Notes: generated by a model from the letters alone, not told the origin. Counted from the stretch's first letter, positions 1 to 5,090 are shown. The stretch: 5,090 nucleotides of DNA from Phytoactinopolyspora endophytica (GCF_004138495.1 NZ_ML142880.1:1-5090), one strand, 5' to 3'. Program-made: numbers and translations.

Positions 1-87
1 ACACAACCGACGAATAAAGATCAACAACCATCCAGGGGGTCAAAATTCAACCGTCGCCACGGGGTCAAGTTTGGAGCGTCGTTGACA
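1..87. mobile_element. Outer end of an IS21-like insertion sequence (partial)
   Basis: Positions 36-87 hold two copies of a roughly 21-bp motif beginning GGGGTCAA and ending CGTCG (36-56 and 61-81, 16 of 21 positions identical). They are followed by a terminal TTGACA at 82-87. Several short direct repeats near the tip, ending in CA, are known for IS21-family (istA/istB) elements, and this GGGGTCAA...CGTCG pattern is of the kind seen at actinobacterial IS21 ends. No transposase is visible, because only 87 bases lie in the window and positions 1-35 look like the non-coding stretch between the last transposition gene and the tip. The recombinase remnant stops exactly where this end begins, which supports 87/88 as the insertion junction. 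The family call is from pattern recognition and the other end is not visible. Confidence 0.55.
36..81. repeat. Two tandem ~21-bp terminal repeats (25-bp period)
   Basis: GGGGTCAA starts at 36 and again at 61. Both copies continue through a diverged centre with a shared TT to a shared CGTCG, giving 16 identities in 21. Such repeated boxes near an element tip are the usual transposase (IstA) binding sites in IS21-type elements. That role is inferred here from the arrangement only. Confidence 0.6.
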
Positions 88-570
88 GCGGTTCCTCGTC
101 CTGACCGATGCAGCCACGGACGCCCGTGGGGCGTTGATGCCTTGCAGGCACGCCAGGGAGTCGTGGTGCACGCTTGGTCTGCGCGACTTGGAAGAACTGG
201 ATCAGCCCGAGCCGGTCTAGACCCTGGGAGCGGGACTCATCGGTGTGGATCTTCAGTAGCCGCGCGTTAGACCGTGGGGCCGCCGGGATTGTGCCGTCGA
301 TATGGGCAAGCCGGCAGAACCCCGGGGACGCCGTGCATCATCGTGTTGATCGAGGAGGAATCAGCCCAGAGCGGCCGAGGCGCCGGATGTACAGCTCCAC
401 GTGGGCGCGTTGGATCCTTCCATCGGGTCCAAGCGGTTGGTCTCGCACCACTCGAGCCATCGCGTAGCTGGTAGGTGTACATGCTACGGGTGTGTCCGGA
501 GCGCCGAGCTAGATACGAGACGGGCTCGGCTCATCGAGTCCGGTTGGAACGGCACCAGGATGGTGTTCGA
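88..570 (-). pseudogene. Decayed, 3'-truncated tyrosine recombinase (phage integrase family)
   Basis: Read on the minus strand, successive pieces of one integrase appear in different frames. EPVSYLA then RRSGHTRSMYTYQLRD (about 527-459) and WLEWCETNRLDPM (459-421) are the N-terminal SAM-like core-binding domain. They continue as RAHVELYIRRLGRSGL (from about 409), an in-frame TGA at 340-338, and IHTDESRSQGLDRLGLIQF. After another shift comes VHHDSLACLQGINAPRAS (171-118), the start of the catalytic domain with the box I arginine. At least three frameshifts plus the stop make it non-functional; one near 459 looks like a single-base loss. The box II H-x-x-R and the catalytic tyrosine are missing, because similarity ends at the IS-like tip at 87. 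The remnant probably belonged to an integrated element. The original start is uncertain; frame pieces such as VPFQPDSMSRA extend it to about 570. Confidence 0.75.
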
Positions 571-571
571 C

Positions 572-609
572 GAGGCTTGGTCCCCGGCGGTCTCTGGCGA
601 CCAAGCCTC
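572..609. repeat. Perfect 11-bp inverted repeat with 16-nt loop
   Basis: GAGGCTTGGTC at 572-582 is matched exactly by its reverse complement GACCAAGCCTC at 599-609. A 16-nt spacer separates the arms. Neither side carries a run of T, so a classic intrinsic terminator is not indicated. It lies just upstream of the 5' end of the recombinase remnant, so it could be a recombinase or regulator binding site or an attachment-site relic. It could also be a terminator of the U-less kind proposed for actinobacteria. Function is inferred only from position. Confidence 0.5.
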
Positions 610-838
610 CGCCACCGATCGCCGCACACACGGTGAGGCCTCTTGACTGACGCTTGCCCTGCCGCCACCGACCGCGTCGACAGCGTTCCCCACGGCGCAA
701 AGCGGCGGAGATATGCACTACAGGATCATTCCGGTCCAGGGCCGTCACGTTTGCGGTACGCCACATCGTTGTGGAAGTAGTCCGATACCGAATGCAGGAC
801 GAGGACGGTCGCTGAATGGCTCTGGGCGTGTGGAACTG
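610..838. other. Intergenic stretch with no supported gene
   Basis: Between the inverted repeat and the promoter of the ATPase operon I see no coding region with a plausible ribosome binding site or recognisable family. The open frames present are short and do not read like actinobacterial protein. A TTGACT at 643-648 resembles a -35 box but has no partner -10 at 16-19 bp. The stretch may be further eroded mobile DNA or a long 5' regulatory region. Confidence 0.5.
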
Positions 839-868
839 TCGACGCGTCTCGGCTCCGATTTCTATGAT
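839..868 (+). promoter_or_regulatory. Probable promoter of the small-protein/ATPase operon
   Basis: TATGAT at 863-868 matches the TATAAT consensus at five of six positions. An 18-bp spacer separates it from TCGACG at 839-844, four of six to TTGACA. Transcription would start near 875, leaving a leader of about 17 nt that contains the GGAGG of the first gene. The -10 overlaps a perfect 8-bp palindrome, ATGATCAT (864-871), which could be a small operator, though a palindrome this short can occur by chance. No other promoter is evident before the ATPase gene. Confidence 0.5.
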
Positions 869-881
869 CATGGACTGGGAT

Positions 882-886
882 GGAGG
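882..886 (+). promoter_or_regulatory. Ribosome binding site deciding the start of the small protein
   Basis: GGAGG is followed by five bases and then ATG at 892. The ATG at 880 in the same frame lies upstream of and overlaps this Shine-Dalgarno sequence, so it cannot use it. This is why 892 is chosen. Confidence 0.7.
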
Positions 887-891
887 CTTGG

Positions 892-1074
892 ATGAGTAGA
901 TTGATTCCGAACCTCGGGGACCTCCGCGCGCAACTGCCGGCTGACCAGAGCGCGTTGGATGCCCACGAGTTCCTCACGGAGTTGGAAGCTGCGGAGTCCG
1001 TTGACGATGTCGCCGCGAAGGTCGACGCATTGGTCGACCGCTGGCTGGAGGTGCATGATGAGTCCGGCGCCTGA
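892..1074 (+). CDS. Small acidic helical protein, first gene of the ATPase operon (60 aa, unknown function)
   Basis: I do not recognise the family. The protein begins MSRLIPNLGDLRAQL and is strongly acidic, with 14 Asp/Glu against 4 Lys/Arg. It has no cysteine, no signal peptide and no membrane segment. Residues 21-54 (including EFLTELEAAESVDDVAAKV) look like two amphipathic helices and suggest a small helical bundle or a docking peptide. Start 892 is preceded by a well-spaced GGAGG. Its 3' end carries the GGAGG and ATG of the ATPase gene and overlaps it by 17 nt in another frame, so the two are almost certainly co-transcribed and translationally coupled. The coupling suggests a partner, inhibitor or antitoxin-like regulator of the ATPase; that role is inference. 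The operon layout and the actinobacterial-looking composition argue that it is real despite its size. Confidence 0.75.
   Translation: MSRLIPNLGDLRAQLPADQSALDAHEFLTELEAAESVDDVAAKVDALVDRWLEVHDESGA
1047..1051 (+). promoter_or_regulatory. Ribosome binding site of the ATPase gene, inside the small gene
   Basis: GGAGG lies within the last codons of the upstream gene, six bases before ATG 1058 and only three before the adjacent ATG 1055. The spacing favours 1058. An ATG at 959 in the same frame has no such site, and the residues between 959 and 1055 read as low-quality out-of-frame sequence. Confidence 0.7.
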
Positions 1075-3628
1075 GTCGGTGTACGTGCTGCCGCCCCGCA
1101 TCGTGCGTCTGCGCATACGAGGCTTCCGCTCCTACGGGACCGAGGCCCGGGAGATGGAGCTGGACTCACCGATCACGGTCATCAAAGGTGATAACAGCCA
1201 GGGGAAGACCGCGACCGCTGAGGCGCTGGAGTTCTTGTTCACGGGGACCAGCAGTAGGAGAGATCTATTCGGTGGCGCGAAGGCCGAGTACGAACGGATG
1301 CTCGCCAATGTCCACTTGCCTGAGGGCGACACCGACGTGTGGGTGGAGGCCGAGATCAGGTGCGCTGACGGCGTAGTGCGTACTGTCCGTCGCACGCTGA
1401 CCGCCGACTACTCCGCATCAGCCGACTGCGCGAGTACGGTAATGGTCGACTCTCAGGTGGCGGCTGACCTAGACTCGCTCGGATTCCCGTTCGGCGATCC
1501 GCCGCTTGCCGCACCGGTCTTGCTGCAGCACAACCTCCGTTACGTGCTCTCCACGGAGCCACAGAAGCGCGCTGCGTATTTTCGGTCACTGCTTGAGCTG
1601 ACTGACCTCGACATCGTGCGCGAGGCGGTCAGCCGTTCCAAGAAAAGGGTTGCGGACCTGCCGTCGCTGCCGTGGGTGGCTGCTCTCTCGACGCTTTGCG
1701 GCGTGGCTCAGGAGAACGCATCTGCCGCTGCTGCTTTGGGTAAAGCAGCGAGTGCGACCGATCAACCGACCTTGACCAAGCACCTTGTGGCAGCTGCCAA
1801 GGCATTCAGTCCCTCGGTGAGTGGCACAAACGTCGATGACGTGATTGCGGGCTTGCAGAGAATCAAGGCTCACGCCGAGGAGGAGGTCTTTCCAATCGGG
1901 GCCCTGATGCCGAAGCCCGCCCGATTGCCCGCGGCTGTGGACACAACGCGCCTAGAGCGGAGCGTCGGCACATACATCGAGCGACTACGGTCCGTTGACG
2001 CCGAGGTGGCAAGGTTGACACCGATCTTCAACGCGGTTCTGAACCATCCGCATCTACGAGGACTGTCCGAGCCCACGAGCTGTCCCGTTTGCGAGGACGG
2101 CACATTGCGTCCCCAGCGCATCGCGCAACTTCGCGAACAGCTCACCGCGTCTGGCGACATGCAGGAGGCGGCTGGAATGGTCGCGGGTGAGTTGCAGCGT
2201 TCCCTCCAGGAAATCGATCGAATTGGGAGCGCACTTAGATCCGTCCTCCCCGAGGCTCATGCTTGGGATGAGAAAGAGTGGGCCGAAGCTGCGGCGCATC
2301 GGGACACACTCCGAGACGGCGATCAGGTTAAGGTCTTGGCGCTGAACTCCGAAGACTCCGCGGGCGGAATGGTCTCTCGAGCGGCCAGGGCAGTGCAGCG
2401 GCTGCGGGAGATTCGCGGTCAGGTGAAGAACCTAATCGAAGTAGCTGTTCGAAGGGTTGGTGAGCGTGCAGCAATTCAGGATCACGTCTCTCCACTACTG
2501 ATGCAAGTCAACGAGTGCATCGCCGCCGTGCAGCAGGAGGCTTATGATCTGAAGCGTCTCGTTGATGGGCTGCACGAGGAGCTTGGCGAGAAGTTGCAGT
2601 CGGCGACGTTGCCCTCCGGGACCCGAGAGATTCTGGACCTCCTGGCACATCGGGATGAACTGCGACGCGAACAGCGGTTCGGAGCTCAGCGGAAGAAGGC
2701 CAAACAACGAATCGATGTGCTCGGTCGGATGATCCACACTGCGGAGCAGGCTCTGCTCGATGACCGGTTCGGGAAGATGGGTTCCGAGATCGACAGATGG
2801 TGGGCTAGCCTCCGGCCGGACGAGTTGGTGCGGTTCGGCGGTGTTGGGCGTCGGGCGTCCGGGCGTCGCTATGTAAACCTCACTGCCGAGCTCGCGGTGT
2901 CGAACGAGGCTTCCCCCGAGGTTCGCGATGCGGTCGGGGTGTTCAGCGACAGCCAACTCAACGCGTTGGGATTGGCGGCCTTTGTTGCGCGTCAACGACT
3001 GCTTGGTAGTCCGGTCGTGGTCCTGGATGACCCCCTGCCCGGCTATGACCCGGAGCATCGGGTGACGTTCACCCTCAACACCCTGGGGAACCTCATGGAC
3101 GACGGCGTCCAGGTCATCGTCTGCACCCATGATCCGAAACTGGCCGTCAATATCGTGGAGGTACAGGGCCATCGCGGGCTGGAACATTACGAACTCGCCC
3201 TGTCGGACATGGTTGAGGGGACGACCGTTACCAATGAGAGTGACGTCTTCGGCAAATACCTTCTAGAGGCTCAGGACTCCATCGCCAGTCTGACCGTCGA
3301 GGGGAGGCGCAACGCGGCCAACGCGCTGCGACGCGCTGCCGAGCGGCTTGCCAAGCAGATTATTGCTACAGGACGAACGCAGGCAGCGACGCCTACGCGG
3401 GTCTCGGAGGTTGGCGACAAGGTCCTTGGTGACTTGATTCCGGAGGTACTCGGCTTCGCTCTTGGCAACGACGAACGAGGGCGATGGAACCTCTGGAAAC
3501 GGTGCCTCAATCCAGGAGCACACGATGACGATGTTCCGCTCGCGCCGACCCTGAGGACAGTGTTCGGGGACATCAAGAGACTGAAGAAGAACCACGAAGC
3601 TCACTGGACCGGTGGCTTGCTGAAGTAG
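1058..3628 (+). CDS. Rad50/RloC-like ABC-type ATPase with zinc hook and C-terminal HEPN/anticodon-nuclease-like domain (856 aa)
   Basis: This is a cytoplasmic SMC/Rad50-type ATPase. The N-terminal lobe (about 11-200) has the RecF/Rad50-like opening RIRGFRSYG and a Walker A GDNSQGKT at 44-51. EALEFLFTGTSSRRD follows at 55-69, and a probable Q-loop lies around Q157 (LLQHNL). Helical, partly coiled-coil arms (about 295-400 and 440-575) flank a CPVC zinc-hook motif at 342-345. The C-terminal lobe has the signature FSDSQLNALGLAAF (629-642), Walker B VVVLDDP (653-659) and H-loop CTHD (689-692). DDP in Walker B, rather than DEP, is usual in PrrC/RloC-type ATPases. After the ATPase come about 150 extra residues. 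They contain a long helix with R758-x3-E762 and a loop LNPGAH (817-822, His822), resembling the Arg/Glu/His sites of PrrC and RloC anticodon nucleases (HEPN superfamily); R841-x4-H846 also fits the HEPN spacing. ATP-regulated RNA cleavage in defence is therefore inferred, not shown. A plain DNA-repair ATPase is the alternative. The start at 1058 follows GGAGG, and the gene is coupled to its small neighbour. Confidence 0.85.
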   Translation: MSPAPESVYVLPPRIVRLRIRGFRSYGTEAREMELDSPITVIKGDNSQGKTATAEALEFLFTGTSSRRDLFGGAKAEYERMLANVHLPEGDTDVWVEAEIRCADGVVRTVRRTLTADYSASADCASTVMVDSQVAADLDSLGFPFGDPPLAAPVLLQHNLRYVLSTEPQKRAAYFRSLLELTDLDIVREAVSRSKKRVADLPSLPWVAALSTLCGVAQENASAAAALGKAASATDQPTLTKHLVAAAKAFSPSVSGTNVDDVIAGLQRIKAHAEEEVFPIGALMPKPARLPAAVDTTRLERSVGTYIERLRSVDAEVARLTPIFNAVLNHPHLRGLSEPTSCPVCEDGTLRPQRIAQLREQLTASGDMQEAAGMVAGELQRSLQEIDRIGSALRSVLPEAHAWDEKEWAEAAAHRDTLRDGDQVKVLALNSEDSAGGMVSRAARAVQRLREIRGQVKNLIEVAVRRVGERAAIQDHVSPLLMQVNECIAAVQQEAYDLKRLVDGLHEELGEKLQSATLPSGTREILDLLAHRDELRREQRFGAQRKKAKQRIDVLGRMIHTAEQALLDDRFGKMGSEIDRWWASLRPDELVRFGGVGRRASGRRYVNLTAELAVSNEASPEVRDAVGVFSDSQLNALGLAAFVARQRLLGSPVVVLDDPLPGYDPEHRVTFTLNTLGNLMDDGVQVIVCTHDPKLAVNIVEVQGHRGLEHYELALSDMVEGTTVTNESDVFGKYLLEAQDSIASLTVEGRRNAANALRRAAERLAKQIIATGRTQAATPTRVSEVGDKVLGDLIPEVLGFALGNDERGRWNLWKRCLNPGAHDDDVPLAPTLRTVFGDIKRLKKNHEAHWTGGLLK

Positions 3629-3666
3629 ACGCGCTCACCGAGGTCCGGTTTGCTCTACGGTGACCG

Positions 3667-3687
3667 GGCAGCGATGTCAGGGCTGCC
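3667..3687 (+). terminator. Weak hairpin after the ATPase gene, possible terminator
   Basis: GGCAGC (3667-3672) pairs with GCTGCC (3682-3687) around a nine-base loop, starting 38 bases after the ATPase stop codon. There is no T tract. A shorter TCACCG/CGGTGA pair lies just before it (3635-3640 and 3658-3663). Position suggests the end of the operon transcript, but the structure is weak. Confidence 0.3.
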
Positions 3688-4176
3688 GCTCGTGGCGAGT
3701 ACTAGGATTCAAGCTCGGCACTGCTGCGACCTAGTCCAAATTCGAGTACTCCAAGCCGCTGCAATGCTGCGCTCGGGCGAACGCGCGAACCCCGCCTAGC
3801 GTCATTTGGGCTACGTGGTGGTGTGAGGTCCCAGCTAAATCGGGCCAGATGTCCCAGCGCCGCATTCTCGTGACCTTCCGATCGTCGGCGGAAGCGGATC
3901 CCGTCCACTACCCGGTCGACGATTCGCTGTGGTTGACGATGCACTCAGCGCGGATTCGGCCGTACATAGGTGCATGCGTGACCTGCGGCGTCACAGGTTG
4001 GCGTGGTGGTTGTCGGCGGATTGCTGGCATTGGGCTCCAGCGCACGCGAAATAACTGACTAGGCGAACGTGCCACGGGAGACGGTAGAGGTGTGGCCGCA
4101 CGAGTTGTGGGATGCGGAGAGCTGCCCCTGTGCAGGGAGGGACGGGCATTGACGGTCCTGGCATGAGCTCAGGAGC
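3688..4176. other. Non-coding gap between convergent transcription units
   Basis: This stretch separates the plus-strand ATPase operon from the minus-strand acetyltransferase. I see no gene I can defend. One plus-strand frame is open from 3839 to 4054 and contains an ATG at 3974 giving a 26-residue end (MRDLRRHRLAWWLSAD, then CWHWAPAHAK). It has no convincing ribosome binding site, and I do not recognise the peptide. A compact inverted repeat GTGAC/GTCAC lies at 3978-3994. The stretch may hold relics of lost genes. Confidence 0.5.
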
Positions 4177-4200
4177 ACATACCGAGAAGCCTCGGAATGT
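4177..4200 (-). terminator. Hairpin just past the acetyltransferase stop, possible terminator
   Basis: CCGAG (4182-4186) and CTCGG (4191-4195) form a five-pair stem over a four-base AAGC loop. Beyond one A-A mismatch the stem continues with ACAT (4177-4180) and ATGT (4197-4200), giving nine pairs in 24 bases. It begins eight bases after the TGA of the acetyltransferase on the minus strand. No U tract follows in either direction, so termination is plausible but unproven. Being symmetric, it could serve both convergent units. Confidence 0.45.
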
Positions 4201-4208
4201 CGGCGCGG

Positions 4209-4739
4209 TCAGCGATGTTCGGTGGGTGGGTCTGTGGCGTCGGAGAGCGTCTTCTGGACCCAGGCGACGTCGCGCCACTGGCCGTGTTTCCAGCCGACCC
4301 GGTGGTAGACGCCGACGGGCTCGAACCCGAGGGCCCGGTGCAGTCCGGCGCTGGCGTCGTTGGGGAGGGTCATGCCGGCCATCGCTTGGCGATATCCGAG
4401 GTCGGTCAGCCGGGCTAGGAGGGGTTCGTAGAGGGCGCGGCCAGCGCCGGTGCGGCGCCGTCCGAGTTCGAGGTAGACGCTCGTGGTGCACGACCATCGA
4501 TACGCGGCCCGCTCGGCGAAGGCCGTTGCGTAGGCGTAGCCGAAGACGCGTCCGGCTTCCTCGGCGACGAGCCAGGCGTGGTTCTTGCTGGCCGCGGCGA
4601 TGCGGTCGGCCATCTCGTCCGCACTCGGAGGCTCCAGCTCGAAGCTGATGGCGGTGTCGGTCACGTACGGTCCATAGATCGCTGCACACGCAGCGCCGTC
4701 ATCCTCGGTGGCGTCTCGGATCACCAGGCTCGTCGTCAT
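4209..4739 (-). CDS. GNAT N-acetyltransferase, phosphinothricin acetyltransferase (Pat/Bar) type (176 aa)
   Basis: The whole protein aligns in pattern with the Pat/Bar/YncA group of GNAT enzymes, which move an acetyl group from acetyl-CoA to the amino group of amino-acid-like substrates such as phosphinothricin or methionine sulfone. It starts with the typical IRDATEDDGAACAAIY (7-22). The central strand TSVYLEL (86-92) leads into the acetyl-CoA pyrophosphate loop RRTGAG (95-100). The family block LPNDAS (125-130) is followed by LHRALGF with His134, and then by GWKHGQWRDVAW (149-160). Length is normal for the family. One oddity is that the residue matching the conserved glutamate before SVYV is Thr85, so the substrate or catalysis may differ from true phosphinothricin acetyltransferases. 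ATG 4739 has no Shine-Dalgarno sequence but sits seven bases after a -10 box, suggesting leaderless translation. It lies 65 nt downstream of the hydrolase gene on the same strand. Actual substrate is unknown. Confidence 0.93.
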   Translation of the reverse strand: MTTSLVIRDATEDDGAACAAIYGPYVTDTAISFELEPPSADEMADRIAAASKNHAWLVAEEAGRVFGYAYATAFAERAAYRWSCTTSVYLELGRRRTGAGRALYEPLLARLTDLGYRQAMAGMTLPNDASAGLHRALGFEPVGVYHRVGWKHGQWRDVAWVQKTLSDATDPPTEHR

Positions 4740-4746
4740 GGCTCAG

Positions 4747-4777
4747 ATAGTAGTCGATATGAACGCTATAGTGACAA
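4747..4777 (-). promoter_or_regulatory. Promoter for a leaderless acetyltransferase transcript
   Basis: On the minus strand, TTGTCA (4777-4772) matches TTGACA at five of six positions. After 19 bp comes TACTAT (4752-4747), an actinobacterial TANNNT -10. Seven bases later is the A of the ATG at 4739, which would be the transcription start itself. No GGAGG-like sequence precedes the ATG, in keeping with leaderless initiation, which is common in Actinomycetota. The spacer is slightly long. Confidence 0.55.
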
Positions 4778-4804
4778 GCGTCCTGCGGTCGTGTCCATCG
4801 ACCT

Positions 4805-5090
4805 CTAGAGTGTGAGGGTTTCGAGGTCCACGGAGTCGGCCATGGCCTGGGCACCTTTGTCGTTGAGGTGCATGCCGTCACCGCTGTCCAGGGCTAGGTG
4901 GATGTAGTCGCGAGCCTCGGGATTCTCGACAGCTCGGGCCACATCGAAGACGGCGTCGAAAGCGTCGGTAGTGCGGATCCAGTCATTCACTTCGCGTCGG
5001 GAGGCCAGGCCCTCGGGAGTGCTGACCCCTGGATAGATCGCGCCCGCGAAGGGGCCAATGGTGGCGGCGAGAATCTTCAGTCCGGCCTTA
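4805..5090 (-). CDS. SGNH/GDSL-family hydrolase, C-terminal 94 residues (partial, 5' end beyond window)
   Basis: The frame is open from the window edge to a TAG at 4807-4805. The visible part starts KAGLKILAATIGPF, the strand and loop around block III-IV of SGNH esterases. It continues with REVNDWIRTTDAFDAVFD and ends near the C-terminus with SGDGMHLNDKGAQAMADSV. The D-G-M-H there is the block V D-x-x-H that supplies the catalytic Asp and His of the Ser-Asp-His triad. The nucleophilic GDS motif and any signal peptide lie outside the window. Such proteins hydrolyse esters, often of acyl or acetyl groups on carbohydrates or lipids, and are frequently secreted; the substrate cannot be told here. 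The GTG at 4990 is an internal valine codon, not the start. The acetyltransferase follows on the same strand but has its own promoter, so a shared function is not implied. Confidence 0.9.
   Translation of the reverse strand, partial: KAGLKILAATIGPFAGAIYPGVSTPEGLASRREVNDWIRTTDAFDAVFDVARAVENPEARDYIHLALDSGDGMHLNDKGAQAMADSVDLETLTL

Noticed and set aside
643..671. TTGACT as a -35 box of a second promoter
   Set aside because: No -10-like hexamer lies 16-19 bp downstream; the sequence there is purely GC-rich.
509..871. 120-codon minus-strand frame covering the gap before the operon
   Set aside because: The composition is Arg/Thr-rich with no recognisable domain. Only its low end overlaps the integrase remnant, and there in a frame different from the readable pieces.
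713..895. 60-codon plus-strand frame just before the small gene
   Set aside because: It has no ribosome binding site, reads without family features, and covers the probable promoter of the operon.
959..1057. Extending the ATPase gene upstream to the ATG at 959
   Set aside because: The added residues are Ser/Arg/Trp-rich like out-of-frame sequence, they overlap most of the small gene, and there is no ribosome binding site. ATG 1058 has GGAGG at good spacing.
2495..3187. 230-codon open frame on the minus strand
   Set aside because: It is antisense to the ATPase lobe that carries the signature and Walker B motifs; it shows no family pattern and arises from GC-rich codon bias.
3849..4058. 69-codon plus-strand frame starting MSQRRILVTF
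   Set aside because: It has no Shine-Dalgarno sequence and no recognisable fold or family, and other frames are equally open here.
4112..4648. 178-codon plus-strand open frame
   Set aside because: It is extremely Arg/Gly-rich and opposite the clear acetyltransferase; a shadow frame.
1..5090. CRISPR array, tRNA or rRNA genes
   Set aside because: No regularly spaced repeats beyond the two IS-tip copies, no tRNA cloverleaf with a T-loop GTTCRA-type motif, and no rRNA-like stretch were seen on either strand.

Overview
The window is high-GC DNA of actinobacterial character. The signs are GC-rich third codon positions, GGAGG ribosome binding sites, a TANNNT-type -10 placed as for a leaderless gene, and protein families common in Actinomycetota. 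I cannot name the genus.

Layout. Positions 1-87 look like the outer end of an IS21-like insertion sequence. Directly behind it (about 88-570, minus strand) is a frameshifted and truncated tyrosine recombinase (phage-type integrase) pseudogene, followed at 572-609 by a perfect 11-bp inverted repeat. Positions 610-838 show no gene I can support. A probable promoter (839-868) then drives a two-gene plus-strand operon. The first gene is a 60-residue acidic protein (892-1074). The second overlaps it by 17 nt and encodes an 856-residue Rad50/RloC-like ABC-type ATPase (1058-3628) with a CPVC zinc-hook motif and a C-terminal domain carrying an R-x3-E ... N-P-x-x-H signature like HEPN/anticodon-nuclease domains. 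Positions 3629-4176 hold only weak hairpins and short doubtful frames. The right end carries two minus-strand genes of ordinary appearance: a GNAT acetyltransferase of the phosphinothricin acetyltransferase (Pat/Bar) type (4739-4209) with its own apparently leaderless promoter, and the 3' end of an SGNH/GDSL-type hydrolase gene (from the window edge to 4805).

How it fits together. The small protein and the ATPase are translationally coupled and sit next to integrase and IS debris, as mobile defence cassettes often do. My reading, which is inference, is a two-component anti-phage or anti-plasmid system. In it, a Rad50-like nucleotide-dependent DNA or damage sensor would control a C-terminal RNase-like effector, as in RloC and PrrC, with the 60-residue protein as partner or regulator. 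I do not recognise the pair as a named system. The acetyltransferase and hydrolase look like separate genes on the other strand.
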